Assembly: GCA_945890865.1 (NCBI GenBank)
Contig: CAMDDB010000002.1
Span: 1-64,000 of the forward strand
Source of the DNA: Flavobacterium psychrophilum
Lineage (GTDB): Bacteria; Bacteroidota; Bacteroidia; Flavobacteriales; Flavobacteriaceae
DNA length: 64,000 nt
Direction of reading: 5' to 3'
Below the pieces are notes generated by a model. It ran no database searches. It saw nothing but the letters and a program-made list of their open reading frames with translations, and was not told the origin of the DNA. The position numbers and the translations under genes were made by a program. Below are positions 45,136-53,888 of this stretch, piece after piece. The number at the start of each line of letters is the position of its first letter. The stretch's first letter is position 1.

Positions 45136-47034
45136 TTAGTAGGCTCTAGCGTCTTTTCCTTCGTAAAAATTCATGAATGCCCGGTTTACAACTCTGTTGC
45201 CACCATCTGTTGGATAGTCGCCTGTAAAATACCAATCGCCTAAATTTTTAGGACAGGCTTGGTGTAAAGCCGCTACTGTTTGATAAATGATTTTTACCGT
45301 TGCTTTTGTGTCTTCTGGCGTGAGCATTTCCGCAATTTTATCAGAAATCTCTTGATCTGAAAAAGGTGCATAAATTTCTTTTACATAATTTACAACATCG
45401 GCATCGGTATAATCTTCTTGTGCTTTCGATTTTTGATATACTTCTTCTACTATATGGTATAAATTGCGTTCTTTTAACAAGGCCAAAGTTGCTCTAAAAG
45501 CAACCAACCCTTCTAATTTTGCCATGTCAATACCATAGCAATCAGGATACCGAATTTGAGGTGCTGAAGAGACCACGACAATTTTTTTCGGGTGTAAACG
45601 ATCCATCATTTTAATAATGCTTTGTTTCAAGGTGGTGCCTCGTACTATACTATCATCTATAATGACTAAATTATCCGTTGGTTTAACCACACCATACGTT
45701 ACATCATATACGTGTGCTACTAAATCATCTCGACTACTATCTTCGGTAATAAATGTTCTTAATTTTGCGTCTTTAATAGCAATTTTTTCGGTTCTAATTT
45801 TTACTGAAAGTAATTCTTTCAACGTATCTTCGGTTAATGTGTCTTTTTGATTGATAATTGCTTTTGCTTTTCGCTGATTTAAGAAATCCTGCGCTGCTTC
45901 TGACATACCATAAAAAGAAGTTTCTGCCGTATTAGGAATGTATGAAAAAACGGTATTATCGGTATCGTTATCGATAGCTTTTAAGACACTTGGAAAAATT
46001 AATTTGCCTAATTCTTTTCGCTCTCTGTAAATTTCGGCATCGCTCCCACGCGAAAAATAGATCCGTTCAAACGAACACGCTTTTTTCACTAAAGGGGTTC
46101 GCACTTCCTGAACTGAAACCGAACCATTTTTTTTGATAATGATGGCGCTACCTGGTTCTAATTCTTGAACTTTTTCGAAAGGCACATTGAATACGGTTTG
46201 AATAACGGGGCGTTCTGAAGCTACTACGACAATTTCATCGTCTTCATAAAAAAATGCTGGGCGTATTCCGGCAGGATCTCGCAATACAAATGAATCGCCA
46301 TGTCCTAGCAAACCGGCCATTGCATAACCTCCATCAAAATTTCGGGAAGCCCGTTCTAAAATACGTTGAATGTTTATACGTTCTCCAATAAGGGGCGATG
46401 CTTCTAGTTTAGAATAGCCATCTAACTTACATTGTTTGTATAATTCGGTTACTTCATCATCTAAAAAGTGCCCGATTTTTTCCATTACCGTAACTGTATC
46501 GGCCATTTGTTTTGGATGTTGTCCTAAGTCAATTAAATTTTGAAACAACTCTTTTACATTGGTCATGTTGAAATTTCCAGCCACAATTAAATTGCGATGC
46601 ATCCAATTGTTTTGACGTAAAAATGGGTGAACACTTTCAATGCTATTTTTACCAAAAGTGCCATAGCGCACATGTCCTAAAAAAACTTCTCCTAAATAGG
46701 GAATATTTTGTTTTTGGAGGGCTACATTATTTGCATATTCTGGATGCTCTTCTAATTCACGACTAATTCTATCGTTGATTTGAGCAAAAATGTCTTTAAT
46801 AGGTTGCGGATCATTCGATCGAATTCTACTGATGTAGCGTTGACCTGGGTTAACGTCTAATTTAATACTGGCTAATCCAGCACCGTCTTGTCCGCGGTTG
46901 TGTTGTTTTTCCATGAGTAAGTACATTTTTTGTACCCCATAGAAAGCGGTTCCGTATTTTTCTTTATAGAATTCTAACGGTTTTTTTAATCGTAGTAAGG
47001 CAATTCCACATTCGTGTTGTATAGCGTCACTCAT
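45136..47034 (-). CDS. purF: Amidophosphoribosyltransferase (long Bacteroidota form)
   Basis: A 632-residue enzyme for the first step of purine synthesis: PRPP and glutamine give phosphoribosylamine. The N-terminal Ntn glutamine amidotransferase domain has the nucleophile C9 in QHECGIALL, released by removing an eight-residue leader, and the GHVRYGTFG loop. The C-terminal part has the PRPP motif LVIIDDSIVRGTTL. It is about 125 residues longer than the classic PurF, with a C-terminal extension (about 530-632). A paralogue elsewhere in the genome could be the standard one. Neighbours pfkB, rnhA and purN share the strand. A -7 element TAAATTTG occurs at 47085-47078 with a weak TTC 19 bases upstream. 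Confidence 0.88.
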   Translation of the reverse strand: MSDAIQHECGIALLRLKKPLEFYKEKYGTAFYGVQKMYLLMEKQHNRGQDGAGLASIKLDVNPGQRYISRIRSNDPQPIKDIFAQINDRISRELEEHPEYANNVALQKQNIPYLGEVFLGHVRYGTFGKNSIESVHPFLRQNNWMHRNLIVAGNFNMTNVKELFQNLIDLGQHPKQMADTVTVMEKIGHFLDDEVTELYKQCKLDGYSKLEASPLIGERINIQRILERASRNFDGGYAMAGLLGHGDSFVLRDPAGIRPAFFYEDDEIVVVASERPVIQTVFNVPFEKVQELEPGSAIIIKKNGSVSVQEVRTPLVKKACSFERIYFSRGSDAEIYRERKELGKLIFPSVLKAIDNDTDNTVFSYIPNTAETSFYGMSEAAQDFLNQRKAKAIINQKDTLTEDTLKELLSVKIRTEKIAIKDAKLRTFITEDSSRDDLVAHVYDVTYGVVKPTDNLVIIDDSIVRGTTLKQSIIKMMDRLHPKKIVVVSSAPQIRYPDCYGIDMAKLEGLVAFRATLALLKERNLYHIVEEVYQKSKAQEDYTDADVVNYVKEIYAPFSDQEISDKIAEMLTPEDTKATVKIIYQTVAALHQACPKNLGDWYFTGDYPTDGGNRVVNRAFMNFYEGKDARAY

Positions 47035-47138
47035 TGTATTGTAGTTGTTTATTTGTGTTATTTTGCCACGTATTCAACAAATTTATAGTTAAATTTTAAT
47101 CTTAGAATCTGTGGTTATTCTTTATTTTTATAGAAAAA

Positions 47139-47161
47139 ATGCCCCGAAATTTCGAGGCATA
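47139..47161 (-). terminator. Terminator after the PfkB kinase gene
   Basis: On the minus strand ATGCCTCGAAATTTCGGGGCAT forms a stem with one internal mismatch pair, followed by TTTTTTCTATAAAAA. The stop codon of the kinase gene is only 3 bases away. Confidence 0.7.
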
Positions 47162-47163
47162 CT

Positions 47164-48093
47164 TTATTCGTCTAATTCGATATCAAATTGCGTTAATGCT
47201 TTGAATTGCTTTAATCTTGCATTCACTTCTTTTTTGTTTAATTCTTCCATTCTTTCAGTACCAAATTTCTCCACACAAAAAGAGGCTAAATTTGAGCCTT
47301 GAATGATTGCTGTTTTCATAGTGTTGAAAGAAATATCACCTTGTTGTGCAATAAATCCTGAAAAACCTCCTGCAAAGGTATCGCCAGCGCCTGTAGGGTC
47401 AAAAACATCTGCTAATGGCAATGCCGGAGCAAAGAAAATGTGTTCGTTATGAAAAATTAATGCGCCGTGTTCTCCTTTTTTAATTACGACATATTTTGGA
47501 CCCATCGTATGAATTTTAGTCGCCGCTTTAACTAATGAATATTCTCCAGATAACTGACGTGCTTCTTCATCATTAATAGTAATTACATCTACGCGTTTAA
47601 TTACGTCTAGTAATTCGGGTAAGGCACAATCCATCCAAAAATTCATAGTATCAAGAACTACTAATTTAGGTGTCGTAGTCATTTGATTTAAAACACCTGT
47701 TTGAACGATTGGGTGCAAGTTTCCTAGCATTACTATTTCGGCATTTTTAAAATCTTGTGGAACTACCGGATTAAAATCAGCCAAAACATTTAATTCAGTG
47801 GCTAATGTATCTCTTGAATTCATATCATTGTGGTAACGTCCGCTCCAGAAGAAGGTTTTTCCTCCTTTTACGATTTCGATTCCTGAAATATCAATGTTTC
47901 TTTCGGTTAATAAATCTAGATATTCTTGCGGAAAATCTTCGCCAACTACTGAAACAATTCCTGATTTTACATTAAAATGCGAAGCCGAAAGTCCAATGTA
48001 GGTAGCAGCGCCTCCTAAAATTTTATCGGTTTTCCCAAAAGGGGTTTCGATAGCGTCAAAAGCAACCGTTCCTACAATTAATAATTTGTTCAT
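47164..48093 (-). CDS. PfkB-family carbohydrate/nucleoside kinase
   Basis: A 309-residue kinase of the ribokinase fold. The start MNKLLIVGTVAFDAIETPFGK and the catalytic-Asp motif DPTGAGDTFAGGFSGF near residue 233 are clear. The genomic setting next to a purine gene would fit a nucleoside kinase, and the N-terminal VGTVAFDAI resembles adenosine-kinase-like members, but substrate is not fixed by sequence. It lies 5' of purF in the same direction, so the two may be expressed together or sequentially. A TATCTTTG -7 element is present at 48124-48117 without a clear TTG. Confidence 0.85.
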   Translation of the reverse strand: MNKLLIVGTVAFDAIETPFGKTDKILGGAATYIGLSASHFNVKSGIVSVVGEDFPQEYLDLLTERNIDISGIEIVKGGKTFFWSGRYHNDMNSRDTLATELNVLADFNPVVPQDFKNAEIVMLGNLHPIVQTGVLNQMTTTPKLVVLDTMNFWMDCALPELLDVIKRVDVITINDEEARQLSGEYSLVKAATKIHTMGPKYVVIKKGEHGALIFHNEHIFFAPALPLADVFDPTGAGDTFAGGFSGFIAQQGDISFNTMKTAIIQGSNLASFCVEKFGTERMEELNKKEVNARLKQFKALTQFDIELDE

Positions 48094-48139
48094 TACATTG
48101 AATTTGAAATAAGTGGCAAAGATAAGTTATTGTTTAGAA

Positions 48140-48167
48140 GTTTAAAAGTTTAAGTGTTTAAAAGTTT
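48140..48167. repeat. Direct repeat GTTTAAAAGTTT (two copies)
   Basis: Two 12-base copies at 48140-48151 and 48156-48167 lie in the 78-base gap between rnhA and the PfkB gene. On the minus strand they precede the PfkB promoter element. They are AT-rich, so chance is possible. Confidence 0.4.
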
Positions 48168-48171
48168 CCCT

Positions 48172-48651
48172 TTACAACAACTTCGCTTCTTCTCTTTCAT
48201 AAAACTCATCTACAGACAATTGCTCTTGTTGCGAAGCCATCACGGCCAATGCATCACAGCGTTCGTTTTGCGGGTGGCTGTTGTGTCCTTTTACCCATTG
48301 AAAATCGACTTGATGTTGGCGGTAAATTTTTAAAAATCGGAGCCACAAATCGGGATTTTTCTTGGCTTTAAAATTGATTTTTTCCCATTGAAATACCCAT
48401 CGCTTTTCAACCGCATCCACCACATATTTGGAATCGGAAACGACCAATACTTTAGTTTTTGGATTTTTAAGTTTTTCTAATCCTACGATTACGGCCAATA
48501 ATTCCATTCTATTGTTAGTAGACAGGCGAAACCCTTCGTAAAATTCTTTTTTATAAGGCGTGCCCTCTAGTTCCATGACTACGCCATAGCCTGCCGGGCC
48601 AGGATTTCCCTTGGCGGCGCCGTCTGTATAGATGTGGACTTCGTGTGACAA
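48172..48651 (-). CDS. rnhA: Ribonuclease HI (TTG start)
   Basis: A 159-residue enzyme that cuts RNA in RNA-DNA hybrids. All acidic residues are seen: Asp in HIYTDGAAKGNPG, Glu in NRMELLAVI, Asp in VVSDSKYVVDAV and Asp in NERCDALAV. The start is TTG at 48651, since an in-frame TAA lies just upstream and the residues SHEVHIYTDGAAKGN match the family start. It lies 7 bases after purN in the same direction. Confidence 0.95.
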   Translation of the reverse strand: MSHEVHIYTDGAAKGNPGPAGYGVVMELEGTPYKKEFYEGFRLSTNNRMELLAVIVGLEKLKNPKTKVLVVSDSKYVVDAVEKRWVFQWEKINFKAKKNPDLWLRFLKIYRQHQVDFQWVKGHNSHPQNERCDALAVMASQQEQLSVDEFYEREEAKLL

Positions 48652-48658
48652 AATTTGA

Positions 48659-48679
48659 ATTTAGAATTTAGAATTTAGA
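48659..48679. repeat. Three 7-base tandem repeats at the purN 3' end
   Basis: ATTTAGA occurs three times in a row at 48659-48665, 48666-48672 and 48673-48679. The repeat covers the purN stop codon and part of the rnhA leader, so slippage here would alter the end of PurN or the spacing to rnhA. Confidence 0.75.
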
Positions 48680-49227
48680 ACTTCGAAAATAACCCTTGGA
48701 AAATACTGATGTTCCAATTCGTGAACTTTTTGCGCAATTTCTTCAACCGTTTTGCAATCTTCTATATTTACGGCTTTTTGGAAAATAAATTTACCTTCGT
48801 CATAGTGTTCGTTTACATAATGAATGGTGATTCCAGTTACCTTTTCTTTGTTATCCAAAACCGCTTGATGCACATGCCTGCCATACATTCCTTTTCCGCC
48901 ATATTTTGGCAATAGCGCCGGATGAATATTGATCACTTTTGGAAATTCAGACAAGATCGATTCGGGAAACTTTAATAAAAACCCTGCCAAAACAATTAAA
49001 TCGGGCTGCAATTGCTGCAATTGTTCCAGTACAAAAGTCTCATTTAATTGGGCTTTGGTAAATACAACTGAGGGAATCCCATGATTTTTTGCTCTATCTA
49101 ACACCTTGGCATCAACCTTATTAGAAAAAATAGCGGCAACTGTTGCGGTCGATTGATGATCCAAATAACGGATGATAGCTTCGGCATTAGAGCCATTACC
49201 TGAGGCAAAAAGAACTATTTTTTTCAT
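48661..49227 (-). CDS. purN: Phosphoribosylglycinamide formyltransferase
   Basis: A 188-residue enzyme (start at ATG 49227; a longer GTG frame from 49248 is not supported by the family start MKKIVLFASGNGS). It formylates GAR in purine synthesis using formyl-tetrahydrofolate. Visible are FASGNGSNAEAI (phosphate binding), the catalytic Asn and His in NIHPALLPKYGGKGMYG, and Asp in NEHYDEGKFIF. It is divergent from acpP and followed by rnhA. Confidence 0.95.
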   Translation of the reverse strand: MKKIVLFASGNGSNAEAIIRYLDHQSTATVAAIFSNKVDAKVLDRAKNHGIPSVVFTKAQLNETFVLEQLQQLQPDLIVLAGFLLKFPESILSEFPKVINIHPALLPKYGGKGMYGRHVHQAVLDNKEKVTGITIHYVNEHYDEGKFIFQKAVNIEDCKTVEEIAQKVHELEHQYFPRVIFEVLNSKF

Positions 49228-49362
49228 TTTTATTGAATTTCCTTCCACAAAAAAAAGAATAAAAATTGGTAAAAAATAAAAAAAAGAGCCCTTTGTGAAT
49301 TATTTTTTTTAAATTCGTGGTCTTATTTAGTAACAAAATGGTGGTTTTAAAATAAAGTTTTT

Positions 49363-49370
49363 TATTTTTG
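49363..49370 (+). promoter_or_regulatory. -7 element for acpP
   Basis: TATTTTTG is a perfect TAnnTTTG, 30 bases before the acpP start codon. No TTG lies at the usual distance; GTGG at about 49341-49344 is the nearest, so the -33 element is weak. Confidence 0.45.
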
Positions 49371-49400
49371 CCAACAATTTAAATTAAAAATTAAAAGATT

Positions 49401-49637
49401 ATGTCAGACATTGCATCAAGAGTAAAAGCGATTATCGTAGACAAATTAGGAGTTGACGAAAACGAAGTTGTAACAGAGGCTAGCTTCACTAACGATTTAG
49501 GGGCTGATTCATTAGACACTGTTGAGCTTATTATGGAGTTCGAAAAAGAATTTGATATTCAAATTCCAGACGACCAAGCTGAAAACATTGCTACTGTAGG
49601 TCAAGCTATCTCTTACATCGAGGAAGCTAAAAAATAA
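49401..49637 (+). CDS. acpP: Acyl carrier protein
   Basis: A 78-residue acidic protein that carries growing acyl chains on a phosphopantetheine arm attached to S37 in [15 protein letters not shown]. It has the usual four-helix length and an Asp/Glu-rich surface. It is followed by a terminator and then fabF, the common order in Bacteroidota. Confidence 0.98.
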   Translation: MSDIASRVKAIIVDKLGVDENEVVTEASFTNDLGADSLDTVELIMEFEKEFDIQIPDDQAENIATVGQAISYIEEAKK

Positions 49638-49645
49638 TAAGTAAG

Positions 49646-49687
49646 GCATCCATAAGATAACATTTTATGGGTGCTATTATTTTTTAC
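49646..49687 (+). terminator. Terminator after acpP
   Basis: The stem GCATCCATAA/TTATGGGTGC (10 bp with one G-U) has a 9-base loop and is followed by TATTATTTTTT. It lies 8 bases after the acpP stop, so fabF probably needs read-through or its own promoter. Confidence 0.75.
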
Positions 49688-49722
49688 CTACATTTTAAAT
49701 CTTGTAAAGATTTTGCAAACAT

Positions 49723-49739
49723 TGATTGTATTACAATCA
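49723..49739. promoter_or_regulatory. Perfect palindrome between acpP and fabF, operator candidate
   Basis: TGATTGTA (49723-49730) and TACAATCA (49732-49739) are exact inverted repeats around a single T. It lies 91 bases upstream of the fabF start, in a non-coding gap of 192 bases, where a regulator of fatty-acid synthesis could bind. The symmetry is seen; the binding protein is not known. Confidence 0.4.
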
Positions 49740-49829
49740 TACCATAAAAAATATGTAATACCCATTGTTTCTTTTAGTAATTATTAAAAGCACTTTGGGT
49801 TTTTTTATATTAACCGAAAATTAAAAAAT

Positions 49830-51083
49830 ATGCAATTAAAGCGCGTTGTTGTAACCGGTCTTGGTGCATTAACTCCAATCGGTAATAGTATTCAGGAATA
49901 TTGGGAAGGCTTAATTACTGGTAAAAGTGGTGCCGCCCCTATTACTTATTACGATACTGAGAAACATAAAACCAAATTTGCATGTGAAGTAAAAAACTTC
50001 AACATCGAAGATTATATGGATCGTAAAGAAGCGCGTAGATTGGATAAATTTGCACAATATGCAATTGCAGCAAGTGACGAAGCCATTAAAGATGCTGGAA
50101 TTACGCACGATAATGTAAACAAACATAGAGTTGGGGTAATTTGGGGTGCAGGTATTGGTGGTTTAGAAACATTCCAAGAAGAAATGATCTATTATTCAAA
50201 AGGAGACGGAACACCAAAATTCAATCCGTTTTTTATCCCTAAAATGATTGCTGATATTGCTCCTGCTCATATTTCAATGCGCAATGGATATATGGGGCCA
50301 AATTATACGACGGTTTCGGCTTGTGCTTCTTCTGCCAACGCCCTTATTGATGCTTTCAATTATATTCGTTTAGGCATGTGTGATGTCATTGTTTCGGGAG
50401 GCTCAGAAGCTGCCGTTACTATTGCGGGTATGGGTGGTTTTAATTCCATGCACGCTCTTTCTACTCGAAATGAGAGTCCGGAAACGGCTTCAAGACCATT
50501 TGATGCTACACGAGATGGTTTTGTTTTGGGCGAAGGTGCGGGTGCTTTAATCTTGGAAGAATATGAACATGCTAAAGCGCGTGGCGCTAAAATATATTGT
50601 GAAGTTGGCGGTGGCGGAATGTCTTCGGACGCCTACCACTTAACTGCTCCACATCCGGAAGGAATTGGTGTAATTGCTGTAATGGAAAACACCTTGCGCG
50701 ATGCGGGCATGACACCCGATATGATTGATCATATCAATACACATGGTACTTCTACTCCGCTAGGTGATGTTGCAGAATTGAAAGCAATCAGCCATGTTTT
50801 TGGTGAACATGCTAAAAACATCAACATCAATTCTACTAAATCGATGACGGGACACTTATTGGGAGCGGCGGGTGCTATTGAAGCTATTGCATCAATATTA
50901 GCCATGCAAAACAGTTTGGTGCCTCCTACCATCAATCATACTACCGTGGATGAAAACATTGATCCATCATTAAACTTAACATTGAATAAAGCGCAAAAAC
51001 GCGAAATCAAAGTAGCGATGAGCAACACCTTTGGTTTTGGTGGCCATAATGCCTGCGTATTATTTAAAAAATTAGAAAACTAA
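49830..51083 (+). CDS. fabF: Beta-ketoacyl-ACP synthase II
   Basis: A 417-residue condensing enzyme that extends acyl chains with malonyl-ACP. The catalytic triad is visible: C165 in VSACASSANALIDAF, His in NTHGTSTPLGD and His in MTGHLLGAAGAIE. N-terminal VVVTGLGALTPIGN is typical. It is followed 4 bases later by rnc. Confidence 0.97.
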   Translation: MQLKRVVVTGLGALTPIGNSIQEYWEGLITGKSGAAPITYYDTEKHKTKFACEVKNFNIEDYMDRKEARRLDKFAQYAIAASDEAIKDAGITHDNVNKHRVGVIWGAGIGGLETFQEEMIYYSKGDGTPKFNPFFIPKMIADIAPAHISMRNGYMGPNYTTVSACASSANALIDAFNYIRLGMCDVIVSGGSEAAVTIAGMGGFNSMHALSTRNESPETASRPFDATRDGFVLGEGAGALILEEYEHAKARGAKIYCEVGGGGMSSDAYHLTAPHPEGIGVIAVMENTLRDAGMTPDMIDHINTHGTSTPLGDVAELKAISHVFGEHAKNININSTKSMTGHLLGAAGAIEAIASILAMQNSLVPPTINHTTVDENIDPSLNLTLNKAQKREIKVAMSNTFGFGGHNACVLFKKLEN

Positions 51084-51087
51084 TTGC

Positions 51088-51831
51088 ATGCGGCGTTTAT
51101 TGCATAAAATAACCAAAAACTCCCGTTCTCCAGAAGACGGGATTTTTTTTAAAAAAATCAATGCTATTTTAGGTTTTGAACCTAAAGATCTCAGGTATTA
51201 TCAAAATGCATTTACACACCGATCTGTTAATAAAATGGATGACAAAGGGAATCCATTCAACTATGAACGACTAGAGTTTTTAGGAGATGCGATGCTAGGT
51301 TGTGTTATTGCTGCACATCTTTACAACGAAGTGCCTTCGGGCGACGAAGGATATTTGACAAAAATGCGCTCAAAAATTGTGAGTCGGGAACATTTAAACG
51401 AACTGGGCCGCGATTTTAATTTAGTCGGATTTGTAGATAGCAAAGTAAGTTCCAATCAATATGGAGAAAACATTCATGGCAATTTGTTTGAAGCTTTTAT
51501 TGGGGCAATTTATTTAGACCGCGGATTTGAATATTGCGAAAAATTTATCCGTACCAAAATCATCAAACAATATGTAGATATTGCTAAACTAGAAGGAAAG
51601 GTAATCAGTTATAAAAGTTTGATTATTGAATGGTGTCAAAAAGAAAAAAAATCCTTTGCATTTGAATTTGTTGAAGACAATGGAATTGAAGGGCAAAAAT
51701 ATTTTGGCGTAAAACTGCTCATCAACCAAAAAATTATAGCAAAAGCACGGGCCACTTCCAAGAAAAAAGCAGAAGAAAAAGCTTCCCAAAGAGCCTATTT
51801 TGCCTTACAAGATCAAATTTCTCAAAATTAA
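51088..51831 (+). CDS. rnc: Ribonuclease III
   Basis: A 247-residue enzyme that cuts double-stranded RNA. The RNase III signature is ERLEFLGDAMLG with Glu and Asp ligands, and Glu in LFEAFIGAIYLD. A double-stranded RNA-binding domain fills about 175-243 (SYKSLIIEWCQKEKK, KAEEKASQRAYFALQ). The N-terminus has a basic lead typical of the group. The first codons contain a terminator-like hairpin (51122-51150). It follows fabF by 4 bases and precedes the small gene at 51934. Confidence 0.96.
   Translation: MRRLLHKITKNSRSPEDGIFFKKINAILGFEPKDLRYYQNAFTHRSVNKMDDKGNPFNYERLEFLGDAMLGCVIAAHLYNEVPSGDEGYLTKMRSKIVSREHLNELGRDFNLVGFVDSKVSSNQYGENIHGNLFEAFIGAIYLDRGFEYCEKFIRTKIIKQYVDIAKLEGKVISYKSLIIEWCQKEKKSFAFEFVEDNGIEGQKYFGVKLLINQKIIAKARATSKKKAEEKASQRAYFALQDQISQN
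51122..51150 (+). terminator. Terminator-like hairpin inside the start of rnc
   Basis: CCCGT (51122-51126) and ACGGG (51137-51141) pair perfectly, the 10 bases between can form a few more pairs, and A plus eight Ts follow. It is in codons 12-21 of rnc, just after fabF, where it could end fabF transcripts or attenuate rnc. Confidence 0.5.
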
Positions 51832-51933
51832 TACAAAACTAAAACGTTTGCGTTAGTAATTTAACGTTAAGATCCCTTAATCTTCAAAAAAAGAATCGAT
51901 TTTAATACTATATTTACACTCAAATTGTATCTG

Positions 51934-52407
51934 ATGGCGATCCATAAAATTCAAATAAATGATTTTATTTCAGAGGATTATGAACTAATTGCAATTCATT
52001 CTTCCTTGGAGGATTACAAATTAGCCTATGCCATCAATAGCGCTTTGGATACCCATTTGATGAAAAATGAATCCAATATTGAAATTGCCATTTCAGAAGG
52101 GAAAAGCGCTTTTAGTAATTACATTTTTGACGATGAAGAAAGCGATGTGCAATGGACTTTAATCGAAAATAAAACCACCATTAGCACGGCAAAAAAAAAG
52201 ACTACGCAATTGTTTGATGAAGTAGATATCACCGTTTTTTTATTACCCGAATATAGAAAAGCAGATTATTTCTTGAAGATTGAAAACATTGATTACGACT
52301 TTGATGAAGAAGAAATAATTGAAAAAATTCTTTCCATAAAAAATATAACAACTGCTTATACAATTGAAACAACAAATTTAAAATCTAAAAATAATTTAAT
52401 TTTTTAA
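51934..52407 (+). CDS. Small IPExxxVDY-type protein of unknown function
   Basis: A 157-residue acidic protein (start at ATG 51934; a TTG at 51925 would add three residues). It carries the signature of a Bacteroidota-specific family normally written IPExxxVDY; here it is LLPEYRKADYFLKIE near residue 107. The rest is alpha/beta with no further motif that I recognise. It lies between rnc and pyk, a position that is conserved in relatives in my knowledge. It ends 3 bases before pyk, so the two are probably cotranscribed. Function unknown. Confidence 0.8.
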   Translation: MAIHKIQINDFISEDYELIAIHSSLEDYKLAYAINSALDTHLMKNESNIEIAISEGKSAFSNYIFDDEESDVQWTLIENKTTISTAKKKTTQLFDEVDITVFLLPEYRKADYFLKIENIDYDFDEEEIIEKILSIKNITTAYTIETTNLKSKNNLIF

Positions 52408-52410
52408 AAA

Positions 52411-53841
52411 ATGCCAACTAATAAGAAAACTAAAATTGTAGCCACATTAGGCCCTGCATGTAGCTCAAAAGAAGTTATAAAGAACATGATAGAAGCTGGA
52501 GTTAATGTATTTAGAATTAACTTTTCGCACGCCGATTATGCTGATGTTTTAGAACGCATAAACATCATTAGAGAACTCAATGAAGAATTTGGCTATACCA
52601 CTTCGATCTTGGCCGATTTACAAGGTCCAAAACTTCGCGTAGGAGTTATGAAAGAAGATGTGGTGGTAAGTAAAGGAGATCTTATAACGTTTACTACAGC
52701 TGAAGATGTCCTTGGAACTGCTTCACGTGTGTATATGAATTATAAAGAATTTCCAAAGGATGTTAATCCCGGAGAAAGAATCTTATTAGACGACGGAAAA
52801 TTAATTTTTGAAGTAACCAAAACGGACAAAAATACTGAGGTGGAAGCGGTTGTAGTTCAAGGTGGTCCCTTAAAATCTAAAAAGGGCGTTAACTTACCCA
52901 ATACAAAAGTGTCTTTACCTGCATTGACCCAAAAGGACATTAAAGACGCCTTATTTGCAATTGAAAATAAAGTCGATTGGATTGCGCTTTCTTTTGTAAG
53001 AACCTCTAAAGACTTAGAAGAATTACAAGATTTAATTGCAAAACATTCCGATCATAAAATTCCAATTATCGCCAAAATTGAAAAGCCAGAAGCAGTGGAA
53101 AACATCGACAAAATTGTTGCTTTTTGCGATGGCTTAATGGTTGCTCGTGGCGATTTAGGGGTAGAAGTGCCTGCTGAAGAAGTGCCTTTGATTCAGAAAA
53201 AATTAATCCACCGAGCAAAAACAGCTCGAATTCCGGTAATTGTAGCTACTCAAATGATGGAAACTATGATTACTTCGTTAACGCCCACACGTGCTGAAGT
53301 AAATGATGTAGCCAACTCTGTAATGGATGGTGCCGATGCCGTAATGTTATCGGGTGAAACTTCGGTAGGAAATTATCCGGTAGAAGTTATTGAAACGATG
53401 ACGAGAATTATTGAAAGTGTAGAAGATTCACCACTTATTAAAGTGCCTTTGAGTCAACCAAATATTAGAACCAATCGTTTTATCACCAAATCTATTTGTT
53501 ATCATGCCGCAATTATGGCTGATGCTATCAATGCAAAAGCGGTTACTACGTTAACCAATTCTGGATATACAGCGTTTCAAATTTCGGCTTGGCGCCCAAA
53601 ATCACATATTTTAGTGTTTACTTCTAACCGAAGAATTTTAACGCAATTGAACCTTTTATGGGGTGTTAGAGCGTTTTTTTATGACAAATTAGTAAGTACC
53701 GATGACACCATTGATGACATCAATAAAATTTGTGTAGATAAAGCGTATGTAAACAAAGGCGATATGTTGATTAACTTAGCAGCTATGCCCGTGGTAGATA
53801 AAGGAATGGTCAATACCTTACGCGTTTCTGAAATAGAATAA
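52411..53841 (+). CDS. pyk: Pyruvate kinase
   Basis: A 476-residue glycolytic enzyme that makes pyruvate and ATP from phosphoenolpyruvate and ADP. Clear motifs are KTKIVATLGPACSS, VFRINFSHADY, the active-site IPIIAKIEKPEAVENID with catalytic Lys, VARGDLGVEVP and MLSGETSVGNYP. The C-terminal domain is complete. It follows the small unknown gene directly and ends in a strong terminator. Confidence 0.98.
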   Translation: MPTNKKTKIVATLGPACSSKEVIKNMIEAGVNVFRINFSHADYADVLERINIIRELNEEFGYTTSILADLQGPKLRVGVMKEDVVVSKGDLITFTTAEDVLGTASRVYMNYKEFPKDVNPGERILLDDGKLIFEVTKTDKNTEVEAVVVQGGPLKSKKGVNLPNTKVSLPALTQKDIKDALFAIENKVDWIALSFVRTSKDLEELQDLIAKHSDHKIPIIAKIEKPEAVENIDKIVAFCDGLMVARGDLGVEVPAEEVPLIQKKLIHRAKTARIPVIVATQMMETMITSLTPTRAEVNDVANSVMDGADAVMLSGETSVGNYPVEVIETMTRIIESVEDSPLIKVPLSQPNIRTNRFITKSICYHAAIMADAINAKAVTTLTNSGYTAFQISAWRPKSHILVFTSNRRILTQLNLLWGVRAFFYDKLVSTDDTIDDINKICVDKAYVNKGDMLINLAAMPVVDKGMVNTLRVSEIE

Positions 53842-53861
53842 CACTTAAAATACAATGAACT

Positions 53862-53887
53862 AAAGCGATCTTCGGGTCGCTTTTTTT
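53862..53887 (+). terminator. Terminator after pyk
   Basis: The stem AAAGCGATC/GGTCGCTTT with a TTCG tetraloop and a T-run lies 20 bases after the pyk stop codon. The convergent dinB gene ends just behind it. Confidence 0.88.
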
Positions 53888-53888
53888 A

